A stretch of 23,684 nt of DNA from Francisellaceae bacterium UBA6186 (GCA_002422785.1 DITK01000019.1:49168-72851), one strand, 5' to 3'. Shown: positions 8,120-15,786, numbered from the stretch's first letter. Program-made: numbers and translations. The notes: generated by a model from the letters alone, not told the origin.

Positions 8120-9760
8120 CTAAATTTTTAATCCACTTTCGTAGAGATCTGGCAGATCATTAGCAAATAAAATAGTATCTTTAGCTTGGCAGTTAATATC
8201 TAGCCAATTTATTGCATCCTTAAAAGAACATACTTTAACCAGTTGTACAGATTTTTTAGGATTTTTAGTAAAACCAGAGATAAAACTTTCAATTCTTTTA
8301 GGATTAACAATTACGGCGATGTCGGCATGTTGAGCCGAGTATTCGCCTAACATTAAATGTTCAGATTGATGTTTATTGCCAAGCTCTATTAAACCTGGGG
8401 TTACTAAAATGCGTCTACCTGGTGGTGTATGTAAGAAACTTAGTAGCTCTAGAGCAGATTTAAACCCATTAGGGTTGGCGTTATATGAATCATCTATAAT
8501 TATACAATCGTCTTTAGAGCGTACTTCTAATCGATGATGAATTTGAGGCATGGTTTTAAAAGCAGTTAGGATAGTTGGAATGTTTATTCCCATATTATAT
8601 GCGGCTAGAAATGCGATGCCGATATTGTTAGCGTTATGCAAACCAAATATTGGGGTTTCTATATGATAATTAACGCCATCAACTTGTAGATCTAAGTTTA
8701 AGCCAGTTTTTAATTGGCTTACTTTGGATATTTGTTGTTGTTTTAAAACATTAAAGTATTGTTGGTGATCTTGTAAATATTGTTTAGCGTAATCAGTATT
8801 TAATACTTGTTCAGGGATAATAACTTTTGATTTATTATGTTGATTATTTTTAATGTTATTAATGACAGATTCTGCTAATTCTAATTTGGCTCTAGCTACG
8901 GTATCTAGGGTTTTAAAGCGTTCATAATGAGCCATGCCGATTGCAGTTATAATACCAAGATTTGGTGGGGTTAATTGGCACATTTGATTAATTGATCCGA
9001 TACCATAAGCACCCATTTCTACCACAAAATATTTATGTGCAGTGTTTAGCTCTTCTCTGATTGTTCTGGATATACCCATGATAGTATTAATACTGCCGGC
9101 CGTGATTAATGTATGGTTGGTTTGTTGTAAAATATGACCTAAAAAATGTTTTACTGAAGTTTTACCAAAAGATCCTGTAATACCGATTACAAACGGGTTA
9201 TGGGTTGACATTTTTTGTTTAGCTTCTTGCCAAAATTTTTGTTGTATATGTTTTTCTATTGGAGTAAGTAATAAGTTAGATAAAATTATATATATTGGAA
9301 TTAATTGTATAGTTAAAATTAAAGCTATAAAGTAATTATCTAAACGTACATTGATTAAAAAAATTAAATTAAAAAACAAGTTTATAAATAAAGACAAATA
9401 ATATATGCGGTTTGCGCGATTAGTCATTACTAACTTTTTCTTGGCCGATTTAAGTGGGTTATTTTCTAAATAAACAAATAAGAAAATAGCTAAAATAAAA
9501 GCGAGATATTCAGCAGTAAATTCTAATATATAATTCCAAGTAGTATTAATATAAATAAAAGCAAAATAATTAATAATAAATATTAAACATAATATACCAG
9601 TTAAACGTTTATCTACAGCTTTATGACAGATTATCCATTTTAAAAATCTATAATTATCATATTCTTCTTGTTGAAAAATATGTAAATAACTTAAATTTCT
9701 TTTTATAGTAAATAAAGTAATAGATGTAATTAATAAGCAGCTTAATATAATATGTAACAT
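8120..9760 (-). CDS. Mur ligase (MurF-like) with N-terminal membrane domain
   Basis: A Mur-ligase ATPase most like MurF, which adds D-Ala-D-Ala to UDP-MurNAc-tripeptide. From the ATG at 9760 (AAGGAAA 10 bases upstream; a TTG at 9781 would overlap the upstream gene) it has 546 residues. About 165 N-terminal residues form around five hydrophobic segments (2-18, 54-72, 79-98, 120-138, 143-165), absent from ordinary MurF. The ligase core follows: P-loop GITGSFGKTS (193-202), EMGAYGIGSI (E248), AHYERF (H278), probable carbamylated lysine K292 (ARAKLELAE), DDSYNANPNGFKSA, and a C-terminal domain with PGLIELGNKH. It lies 14 bp after the hydrolase gene and near a divergent Ddl. Mur-ligase identity is firm; whether it makes the standard precursor or a membrane-linked variant is unknown. 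Confidence 0.88.
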   Translation of the reverse strand: MLHIILSCLLITSITLFTIKRNLSYLHIFQQEEYDNYRFLKWIICHKAVDKRLTGILCLIFIINYFAFIYINTTWNYILEFTAEYLAFILAIFLFVYLENNPLKSAKKKLVMTNRANRIYYLSLFINLFFNLIFLINVRLDNYFIALILTIQLIPIYIILSNLLLTPIEKHIQQKFWQEAKQKMSTHNPFVIGITGSFGKTSVKHFLGHILQQTNHTLITAGSINTIMGISRTIREELNTAHKYFVVEMGAYGIGSINQMCQLTPPNLGIITAIGMAHYERFKTLDTVARAKLELAESVINNIKNNQHNKSKVIIPEQVLNTDYAKQYLQDHQQYFNVLKQQQISKVSQLKTGLNLDLQVDGVNYHIETPIFGLHNANNIGIAFLAAYNMGINIPTILTAFKTMPQIHHRLEVRSKDDCIIIDDSYNANPNGFKSALELLSFLHTPPGRRILVTPGLIELGNKHQSEHLMLGEYSAQHADIAVIVNPKRIESFISGFTKNPKKSVQLVKVCSFKDAINWLDINCQAKDTILFANDLPDLYESGLKI

Positions 9761-9774
9761 GTCATTATTTTCCT

Positions 9775-10620
9775 TTAACAATCATTAATATTTGCTAACT
9801 TGCCATCTTGGATTTTATTGATAAATTTGTTTAATAGATATGCTACTTGGTGTATATCCTCTTGCAACACGCTATGGTGATCTTTATTAGGTATTACATG
9901 TAATATAGAATTTTTTATTAATTTATTTAAAGTATTACCCATAATAAGTGGGGTATCGTTATCGTTGTTGCCGTATAATAATTCTGTTGGGCAATTAATT
10001 TTTTGAGCATGACAAGATAAATTTTCATTAATTGTTTTTACTAAAATATCTCGCATTTCGGGATCTGCATTTTTATAATCATGGCTACCAAATTTAGTTC
10101 TTATCCAGTTTAGATGTTGTTTATGATTAATATTGTTAAATAGTATTATCAAATTTTTTAATAATTTAAAACAATTGATTTTTATTAATCTAATTATTTT
10201 TTTGGTTAAACTAATAGGTCTTGGAACACCTGCTGCTGCTATTAAAAATAATCCGTGTAATAAATTTGGGTTAAGGGATGTTATAGCTATGCCGATGCGG
10301 CATCCAAAAGAGTGTCCAACCCAAATTTTAGTTGCATCTGTTGCTATGTTCATTTTTATCCATTCACTGGTAAGATGGGCATATTCCTTGCTGCCCCAAG
10401 TATCTGTTGGTTTAGAGCTAGAGCCAAACCCAGGAAAATCTATCAGCCAATGGTTAGCAACATGTTGTAAACTAGTGGCAATGGGCAATAAGCTTTGGTG
10501 ATCTTGTGCCCAGCCATGTCCCCAGATAATATGAGGTAAGTTAGCGGTGTTGTTTGCGGGGGATAATTTTTTATAATAAACGAGTTGTTTGTTAATTAGT
10601 TGAATATTCGATAGCTGCAT
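9775..10620 (-). CDS. Alpha/beta hydrolase
   Basis: A 281-residue alpha/beta-hydrolase-fold protein. Visible features are the oxyanion-loop stretch WGHGWAQDHQS (33-43), DFPGFGSS (61-68), the nucleophile elbow GHSFG with S104, an acid at D220 or D222 (GNNDNDTP) and the catalytic histidine H248 (KDHHSVL), so the triad appears complete. Insert residues 135-175 are Lys/Ile/Leu-rich and probably form the lid. No signal peptide is seen. It is the promoter-proximal partner of the membrane Mur ligase (14 bp spacing) and diverges from the Ddl-like gene, so a role in handling a cell-wall or lipid-linked precursor is a reasonable inference; a BioH-like carboxylesterase cannot be excluded. The substrate is not predictable from sequence. 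Confidence 0.9.
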   Translation of the reverse strand: MQLSNIQLINKQLVYYKKLSPANNTANLPHIIWGHGWAQDHQSLLPIATSLQHVANHWLIDFPGFGSSSKPTDTWGSKEYAHLTSEWIKMNIATDATKIWVGHSFGCRIGIAITSLNPNLLHGLFLIAAAGVPRPISLTKKIIRLIKINCFKLLKNLIILFNNINHKQHLNWIRTKFGSHDYKNADPEMRDILVKTINENLSCHAQKINCPTELLYGNNDNDTPLIMGNTLNKLIKNSILHVIPNKDHHSVLQEDIHQVAYLLNKFINKIQDGKLANINDC

Positions 10621-10712
10621 ATTTAATTTATATATATATCACAGTTAATAGTTTTATTAAATCAATAGATTATTTATTAGCATAGTATATATAGAATTTA
10701 TTAAGCATGCAT

Positions 10713-10718
10713 TATAAT
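10713..10718 (+). promoter_or_regulatory. Possible -10 element upstream of the Ddl-like gene
   Basis: A perfect TATAAT 42 bp upstream of the ATG at 10760, in the 139-bp AT-rich region between divergent hydrolase and ddl genes. No convincing -35 is found at 16-18 bp spacing, so support is limited to this hexamer. Confidence 0.3.
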
Positions 10719-10759
10719 TAAAATCTATAAATTTAATTCATAAGATATTCGGTGAAATT

Positions 10760-11986
10760 ATGGTTGATACAACAAAGAAAAGGGTGGCGGTGTTTTTTGG
10801 TGCAAAGAGCCCAGAGCATGATGTTAGTGTAATAACTGGTTTGCAAGCCTTAAAAGCTATAGATTCTAGCCAATTTAACGTCTTTCCGGTTTATATAGCA
10901 CCTAACGGGGAATGGTTAACTGGCACCGAGTTGCTAGATACTGCTAATTATATGTTCACTAATCAATCTATAAATAAATTAGAGAATGTAACCCTAGATC
11001 TTGGGGCAAATTTAAATAGTAATAGTTATGGTAAACTGCTATGTAAAAAAAATAAGCTATTTCGAAACATTAAATCAATTAATTTTGATATGGCAATGTT
11101 AGCATTGCATGGCATCAATTCTGAAGATGGTAAAATAGCTGCAATTATGGAAATTGCTAACGTGCCTTATACCGGTATGCGCCATTTTGCATCTACCGTC
11201 TTAATGAACAAAATTGCATCAAAACAAATATTTAAATCTGTTGGTATCCCGGTATTGCCGCATAATATTATTGCTCGTCCTAAAGATGGTTTTAGTGTAG
11301 ATCGTAATGAATTAGATCAAATTATTAACAAAATAACTTTTCCAATTTGTATTAAGCCTTGTAATTTAGGTAGTAGTATTGGAGTGGCTAAAGTTAACAA
11401 TATCGAAGAATTAGTTTCGGTGTTACCAAATATTTTTAAATACGATACAATCGCCATGCTGGAGCCTTTTGTAGAAAATTTAGTGGAATATAATCTTTCG
11501 GTCGGGATCATTAATGATAAAGTGGTGACCTCAGCAATTGAAAAGCCTAAGTGTGTAGCTGATTTACTAGATTTTAAGCAAAAATACGCATCTAATAATG
11601 GTAGCAGTAGTAATAAATTTGGTAGCAAATCAGCGGCCCCTAATCTTGGGATGTTGTCTATGACTCGTGAACTAAACCCAACATTAGATCCACCAATAGA
11701 ACACAATTTGCGTAATTGGGCAGAATTAGCATTTAAGACCGTACAAGGAAGTGGTTTTCCTAGAATTGATTTTTTATGTAATAGTAAGACAGGAGAAGTT
11801 TGGCTAAATGAAATTAACCCATGCCCCGGATCTTTTGGATTTTATTTGTGGGAAGCAAGTGAGCATCATATTTTATTTACCGAATTGTTAAATATCTTGC
11901 TACAAGAAGCTGAAGTACTGCATGCAAGAGGGCAATTACCTACAGATCCAACTCCGATCGATGCTAGATTGTTTACTAGAAAATAA
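10760..11986 (+). CDS. ddl: D-alanine--D-alanine ligase family protein (divergent Ddl)
   Basis: An ATP-grasp ligase that joins two D-Ala for peptidoglycan precursors. In 408 residues (E. coli DdlB has 306) the specificity residues are present: E19 (KSPEHDVS), S205/S206 (KPCNLGSSIGV) and K275-Y276 (DFKQKY); LHGINSEDG and the magnesium-binding FPRIDF and WLNEINPCPGS also occur. It differs from DdlA/B in the C-terminus, where NEINPCPGSFGFYLWEAS replaces the usual NEINTLPG.T..S, and in a Ser/Asn-rich insert (about 278-300) between the DFKQKY and RELNP segments. This is a distinct Ddl branch. Start ATG 10760 follows GGTGAAATT. Divergent to the hydrolase/Mur-ligase pair, so the three genes may serve one pathway. 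The dipeptide product (D-Ala-D-Ala or a variant) is not proven. Confidence 0.88.
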   Translation: MVDTTKKRVAVFFGAKSPEHDVSVITGLQALKAIDSSQFNVFPVYIAPNGEWLTGTELLDTANYMFTNQSINKLENVTLDLGANLNSNSYGKLLCKKNKLFRNIKSINFDMAMLALHGINSEDGKIAAIMEIANVPYTGMRHFASTVLMNKIASKQIFKSVGIPVLPHNIIARPKDGFSVDRNELDQIINKITFPICIKPCNLGSSIGVAKVNNIEELVSVLPNIFKYDTIAMLEPFVENLVEYNLSVGIINDKVVTSAIEKPKCVADLLDFKQKYASNNGSSSNKFGSKSAAPNLGMLSMTRELNPTLDPPIEHNLRNWAELAFKTVQGSGFPRIDFLCNSKTGEVWLNEINPCPGSFGFYLWEASEHHILFTELLNILLQEAEVLHARGQLPTDPTPIDARLFTRK

Positions 11987-12009
11987 TAAAATAATTAAGA
12001 GCAAAAATT

Positions 12010-12420
12010 ATGCATAATATTAGTATATTACCATTAAAAAAAGCTTTTTTAAGTTTAGAGAAAGCAGTTGATAGATCGAATCAAAATATAGAAGATTTAG
12101 AATTAAGAGATGCATGTATTCAACGATTTGAATACACCTACGAGCTAGCTAATAAAATGATTAAAAGATTTATAGAAGTATCTCAGCCATTTTCTGCTAT
12201 TATTGATCAACTTACTTATCGTGATTTATTACGATTGGCGGCAGAAATTGGTCTTATTGATTCGGTAGAACAGTGGTTTATATTTAGAGATGCACGTAAT
12301 AAAACTAGTCATGCTTACGATGAATCTAAAGCTGTTGAGGTATTTAAAGAAATCCCCCAATTCATTTTATATACTAAAAAGCTTATTGATAATTTGGATG
12401 CTAAAATAGCTCATTTATGA
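12010..12420 (+). CDS. hepT: HepT-like HEPN toxin (HI0074 family, nucleotidyltransferase substrate-binding)
   Basis: A 136-residue all-helical protein of the HI0074 / HepT family. It carries the HEPN RNase motif RX4HXY as R96-NKTS-H101-A-Y103. In characterised HepT/MntA systems the toxin cleaves RNA and the tyrosine of this motif is AMPylated by MntA to silence it. The stop overlaps the next ATG by 4 bases (ATGA), so the two are translationally coupled, in toxin-first order. It follows ddl by 23 bp but is probably an independent accessory module. All motif residues are intact, so the gene could be active. HI0074-type proteins are also annotated only as substrate-binding partners of the nucleotidyltransferase; toxin function is inference. 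Confidence 0.9.
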   Translation: MHNISILPLKKAFLSLEKAVDRSNQNIEDLELRDACIQRFEYTYELANKMIKRFIEVSQPFSAIIDQLTYRDLLRLAAEIGLIDSVEQWFIFRDARNKTSHAYDESKAVEVFKEIPQFILYTKKLIDNLDAKIAHL

Positions 12421-12710
12421 TTAATCTTCCCCCAGAGCAATTTAAAATTGTTACCAGTATTTTGAGAGAAGTTATACCCAATAGAAAAATTATGGTTTTT
12501 GGATCTAGAGTGACAGGCACCGTGAAAGAATTTGCAGATTTAGATCTGTGTGTTATGGGAGATGAGCCTTTATCTTTGTTAGAATCCGCTAATATAAAAG
12601 AAGCTTTTTCTGAGTCGCCTCTTCCTTTTAGAGTGGATATTATAGATTGGGCCACAACCAGCGCAGAATTTAAATTAGTTATAACAGCAAATGGAGAGAT
12701 GATATTATAA
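12417..12710 (+). CDS. mntA: MntA-like minimal nucleotidyltransferase antitoxin (HI0073 family)
   Basis: A 97-residue minimal nucleotidyltransferase. The signature GSX10DXD is exact: G29-S30, ten residues, then D41-L-D43, with a likely third carboxylate at D74 or D77 (FRVDIID). Such proteins transfer AMP to the tyrosine of their HEPN partner, blocking its RNase activity. The start ATG 12417 overlaps the hepT stop. It is compact compared with the 110-140 residues common in the family; the C-terminus ends soon after the helix containing AEFKLVI. Intact motifs in both partners indicate a functional type VII toxin-antitoxin pair. Confidence 0.9.
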   Translation: MINLPPEQFKIVTSILREVIPNRKIMVFGSRVTGTVKEFADLDLCVMGDEPLSLLESANIKEAFSESPLPFRVDIIDWATTSAEFKLVITANGEMIL

Positions 12711-12833
12711 GCGGAATTATCTAAAGTGCTAAAAATTTTGTTATTAATATATTGTGCGGTTTAATTGCTTAGGCTATCAAACCAAAAAACCTTGTATCAC
12801 TGAAATTAACAGGGAAAAATTAATTATGATTAG

Positions 12834-12860
12834 TTGATTTTGGTCGAACTCAGGTATACT
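12834..12860 (+). promoter_or_regulatory. Possible promoter for the small membrane ORF
   Basis: TTGATT (12834-12839) and TATACT (12855-12860) are separated by 15 bp, shorter than ideal. It lies in the 284-bp gap after mntA and would give a leader of about 130 nt with a GCTGG/CCAGC hairpin (12928-12947). Suggestive only. Confidence 0.3.
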
Positions 12861-12994
12861 ATGCAAAGCAGTTCAACCTAAGTGGCAGTAGAATCGATCT
12901 CCAAGGTTGGTAGCACTAAAGAACATGCTGGCTAATTATTACCAGCTTCATAAAAAAAACATAAGAATAATTTATTTTAAAGGGGAAGCATCAC

Positions 12995-13147
12995 GTGTTA
13001 GAGGTAAAATTAAATTTAAAAGAAATTGGTTATAGGGAATTAATTTATTTTATGTGGAAGTATGCCATATGTGCATTTTGTGCTTTTATCCTTCCTGTGG
13101 TTACCCTCGTCTCCGTGTTAATAGGTTTAATGGCATTCTTAAAATAA
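12995..13147 (+). CDS. Small single-pass membrane protein, unknown function
   Basis: A 50-residue reading frame starting at GTG 12995 with a strong ribosome binding site (AGGGGA at 12981-12986, 8 bases upstream). The first about 24 residues are polar (VLEVKLNLKEIGYRELIYF) and the rest form one hydrophobic segment (about 25-47, rich in Ala, Val, Leu, Ile, with two Cys) ending in FLK. The charge layout suggests N-terminus inside. I do not recognise the family. It lies between the HepT/MntA pair and a decayed TumE-like gene, where a small toxic peptide, a holin-like protein or the head of a degraded gene are all possible. Confidence 0.45.
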   Translation: MLEVKLNLKEIGYRELIYFMWKYAICAFCAFILPVVTLVSVLIGLMAFLK

Positions 13148-13151
13148 ACCT

Positions 13152-13371
13152 TATGGCATAAAGTATTCGTTAACGTTACATTGATCCTGATGGTCAACGG
13201 TTGCTTGGCTATGACAATGCTCACCGAATACCAAAAACTAACATTGACGTTCCAGCTGATCATCAGCATAAGGGTGAGAGAATTATTAGATATATTTACC
13301 AAAATGCCGAGCAATTACTAGTCGATTTTTGGAAAGATGTAGATCTAATTTTAAAAAGGAGGATTAATTAA
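13152..13371 (+). pseudogene. Decayed TumE-like toxin (DUF6516 family), frameshifted, 5' end lost
   Basis: Translating frame by frame gives YGIKYSLT (13152-13175), then after a +1 shift at about 13176 YIDPDGQRLLGYDNAH, ADHQHKGERIIRY and AEQLLVDFWKDVDLILKRR up to TAA 13369-13371. These match the pattern of DUF6516 / TumE toxins: KYSL.Y, G.R..GYDNAH, D.H.H and L..DFW.DVD. The N-terminal third is not found upstream, and the second frame opens just after a stop with no normal start codon. The stop abuts the ATG of the TumA-like gene, which is the usual operon order for this toxin-antitoxin family. Family match is from memory of its motifs; the frameshift is directly visible. Confidence 0.65.
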
Positions 13372-13572
13372 ATGAAAACATTAACTATTGGTATAGCGTC
13401 ATACAAACAAATTAAAGCAATGACAATGGCTGTTGCTAGAGGAGAACTAAAAGTTACCAAACATGATCCTAAAATTTGGTTTTCTTCTATAGAATCGTTA
13501 GCACAAGTTTTATCCACTAAAAATAAAGTATTATTAGAAATAATTGCTAAAACTATCAATAACTTTGAATGA
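13372..13572 (+). pseudogene. Truncated TumA-like antitoxin (HVO_A0114 family DNA-binding protein)
   Basis: A 66-residue product with the conserved N-terminal segment of HVO_A0114-family regulators: KTLTIGIASYKQIKAMTMAVA, ARGELK, PKIWFSSIESLAQVLSTKN and LLEIIAKT. Full members run on into a winged helix-turn-helix (about 100-130 residues in all); here the frame stops at TGA 13570-13572 just where that domain would begin, and none of the downstream frames restores it. AAGGAGG at 13356-13362 is an excellent ribosome binding site 9 bases from the ATG, so a short peptide may still be made. It directly follows the TumE-like fragment. It is most likely a remnant; a retained function for the short form is possible. 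Confidence 0.65.
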
Positions 13573-13706
13573 CAATTGGTTTGACGGCATAACATAGTCT
13601 TCTTGTTTTTTAAATGTAAATGATATCCATAGATTATGAAAATTGTAATCAAAATGTGTGAATCGTAAAACTGCTGTAATTATCAAAAACTTTTCGAGAT
13701 AAACCA

Positions 13707-14321
13707 TTATAGTTTCGGCTTTAGTTTCAATCCCAATGCTAAAGCACCATATTTTTTTACATTTTCAGCATACCCTGGTATATTATCGTAAACTTTTTTA
13801 GCTTCCTCTTTGTTTTTAGCTTCTGGTATGAATAGTTTAAAATTAATTTTAGTTAACATTTGTTCAAAAGATTTAAATACCCTTCTACTAACAATTTGTG
13901 TCACAACATAATCGCTTTCGTTTCTCCATATTACTATTTTTCCTGGGGTGTATTTTTTAAAAGACTCTTTATTAATTCTGCCTTCATAAGTCTTTTTACC
14001 AGATGCTATAGCTTGTATATATTCCTTCCTTACATCACAAGTAATTATCTTGTCAGGATTTTCATGTAAAAAATATTGGTTATAGTTGTATCTTAAATTT
14101 GATATATTTTTTTTAAAATACTCAGATTTACTAATGGTTTCTTTAATAACAACAAGAAGTACATTTGTTATTAACACCACACTAGATAATAATGATAATT
14201 TTTTTAATGCTGTTAAAAATTTAATCGGCAACGAGTATTTAGTATCTTCTATATTATTTTTTTTAAAAGTTAAAGATAGGCTTGATTCAATATCATTATT
14301 AAGTATTATATATTTTTTCAA
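13707..14321 (-). CDS. Membrane-anchored ASCH-domain protein
   Basis: A 204-residue protein with a C-terminal ASCH domain (about 95-200), a PUA-like beta-barrel fold that binds RNA or modified nucleosides. Family features are IASGKKTYEGRI (105-116), TPGKIVIW, the strand pair VVTQIVSRRVFKSFEQML, and GYAENVKKYGALALGLKL at the end. E. coli YqfB, the best-known small ASCH protein, hydrolyses N4-acetylcytidine. Unusually, an N-terminal extension of about 90 residues includes one hydrophobic segment (43-59, LSLLSSVVLITNVLLVVI), suggesting membrane anchoring. The start is TTG 14321, strongly supported by AGGAGG 6 bases upstream; no nearby ATG fits better. It is isolated in the accessory patch. Substrate and function are unknown. 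Confidence 0.85.
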   Translation of the reverse strand: MKKYIILNNDIESSLSLTFKKNNIEDTKYSLPIKFLTALKKLSLLSSVVLITNVLLVVIKETISKSEYFKKNISNLRYNYNQYFLHENPDKIITCDVRKEYIQAIASGKKTYEGRINKESFKKYTPGKIVIWRNESDYVVTQIVSRRVFKSFEQMLTKINFKLFIPEAKNKEEAKKVYDNIPGYAENVKKYGALALGLKLKPKL

Positions 14322-14770
14322 TTTTAACCTCCTGTAACCTTATTTCCGCATTATTTTACTTTTGGAAATAAACAATTGTCAACTATTTGTTTGGCAGACC
14401 AGGCTAAAGTTTTTGCCTAAAGGCGAGGGTGCTAACCAGGACAAACGCATTTAAACCACCTGATGTATTAGGGTAAACCTAAAATTATCATCTAGTTTTG
14501 AGCGCACCTAAATGTATGGTATTATTCCATCTATAATTTAAAGGCTAAGTTATGTTTGTGCGTCACTTCTTGCTACCGAACAGTTAAAAATTCATGATGC
14601 TAAGCTTAAAATAAAGCACTCTACCATAACAAACAAGCATGAAATACTAACCTTATTATTTAATATACATGAGCAACAAAAATAGTTATGATTTTGGTAT
14701 AGAATTAAGTATTAAAAAAGTAATGCAGTTAAATTCTATGGTGATTGGGTTGGAGAATTTAATCTGATTT
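14322..14770. other. 449-bp gap without a clear gene; possible pseudogene remnant
   Basis: No frame here has a convincing start plus family match. One plus-strand stretch (14542-14685) is open for 47 codons without a normal start and ends LLATEQLKIHDAKL ... HEILTLLFNIHEQQK; its pattern recalls the C-terminal helix of ORF6N/RhuM-type phage-related proteins, but the match is weak. The 5' part holds the ribosome binding site of the ASCH gene on the opposite strand. No RNA gene, CRISPR or insertion sequence is seen. It looks like decayed accessory DNA. Confidence 0.4.
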
Positions 14771-14992
14771 TTATTTTTTTCTCACATCATTATTTGGTTG
14801 TCTATTATTACGAGTAGCTGCCATCAAACTTTTTAATTTACTTAGGGGTAGATAAGATTTCAGCGAAATAAATTTTTTAAATAAATCAAGTTGTTTTATG
14901 TCTGACATTATTCGATTGAGTTTTTTATAAATTTTTAGAGCATCTGTGAATGTCATTGGTTGTGCACCTTGTTTTGGTTCTGGATCAGACAT
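14771..14992 (-). CDS. Hypothetical protein, 73 residues
   Basis: A small basic protein (MSDPEPKQGAQPMTF at the start; NNRQPNNDVRKK at the end) with a central amphipathic helical stretch LKIYKKLNRIMSDIKQLDLFKKFISL. I recognise no domain, signal peptide or membrane segment. Its ATG overlaps the stop of the upstream gene by 8 bases (14985-14992), so the two are very likely translated together and may form a complex. A T-rich run directly follows on the plus strand near the stop. Coding is supported by the coupling and by the ordinary codon bias, not by homology. Confidence 0.65.
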   Translation of the reverse strand: MSDPEPKQGAQPMTFTDALKIYKKLNRIMSDIKQLDLFKKFISLKSYLPLSKLKSLMAATRNNRQPNNDVRKK

Positions 14993-15689
14993 TAGCTTTT
15001 TCCTCCCATGTTTTTAATATGTTGTTGGATATTTCTGGCAGACAGTCTTGTAGAATGGCTAATTGATAAAGTTTTAATACTATTTCAGGATTATGATGAT
15101 AACCGGCAATTTCCAATTTATTATGCCCAGATCTGTCTTGGTATTTAACTACTTGTTCGATCATTAATATAATTGCTTTATTTAATTGTGGCGTTGTTAA
15201 TGATGTGTCGATTTTAAAAATAGTATTATTACTTTGATCGATGCTAATGATTACTAAAATTTTGTCACCTTCTTTTATGAATGCTTGATTTTGATTATTT
15301 TGATCTGATTGTATAGCAATATTATTATATAAAGTTATTAGTTGATTAAAATAAGTTTTTTTTGCGCTAGCAATTTTTTTAATCCATGGTAATTTTTCTA
15401 AGTGTTGTTGCCACAGCTGTTCTGGTATTTCACCATATTGTTCTGCAGTTAAATTTATATTTTGTAGCGATTGCTTAATGTCGTTAATTTGATCATTTCT
15501 GAATTTCCAATATTGATCTAATGACATTTCTTGTACTGCAGTTTTAGCAATTTTAGTTACAGCTAAGTCAATGAAGTTGCTAACTATAACCAGTATATTT
15601 ATTTCTTCTTTATTATCTTCCGGTATCTCAGGAAGACTGGGAAGGGGAGTATATTGATTAGGATCATTAATGTTTTTTTGTTCTGACAT
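14985..15689 (-). CDS. Hypothetical protein, 234 residues
   Basis: A soluble, acidic protein of unknown family. The N-terminus is Pro/Asp/Asn-rich (about 1-28, with PLPSLPEIPEDNKEE) and probably disordered; residues 30-130 are helical, and 135-165 look like beta strands (FIKEGDKILVIISID, NTIFKIDTSL), followed by helices (NKAIILMIEQVVKYQ). No signal peptide or clear membrane segment. It is first of a two-gene unit with the 73-residue protein and diverges from recJ across 97 bp of AT-rich DNA. Some amoeba-associated bacteria keep such gene pairs for effectors or secretion chaperones, but nothing in the sequence shows this. Function not known. Confidence 0.75.
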   Translation of the reverse strand: MSEQKNINDPNQYTPLPSLPEIPEDNKEEINILVIVSNFIDLAVTKIAKTAVQEMSLDQYWKFRNDQINDIKQSLQNINLTAEQYGEIPEQLWQQHLEKLPWIKKIASAKKTYFNQLITLYNNIAIQSDQNNQNQAFIKEGDKILVIISIDQSNNTIFKIDTSLTTPQLNKAIILMIEQVVKYQDRSGHNKLEIAGYHHNPEIVLKLYQLAILQDCLPEISNNILKTWEEKANV

Positions 15690-15786
15690 AAATATTAATA
15701 TAGTTTTTTTTTTATAAATTTTCTGTTGTTTTTAATATTTAATAAGTTGATTATGTATTTAAATTAAAAAGTATTAATGGCGTAAA

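Noticed and set aside
10133..10501. 122-codon plus-strand frame
   Set aside because: Lies wholly antisense to the alpha/beta hydrolase, which has clear catalytic motifs; no family match.
13045..13314. 89-codon minus-strand frame
   Set aside because: Opposite to the TumE-like fragment and the small membrane ORF, with no recognisable features.
13368..13652. 94-codon minus-strand frame over the TumA-like gene
   Set aside because: The plus-strand frame has a perfect ribosome binding site and a family match; the antisense frame has neither.
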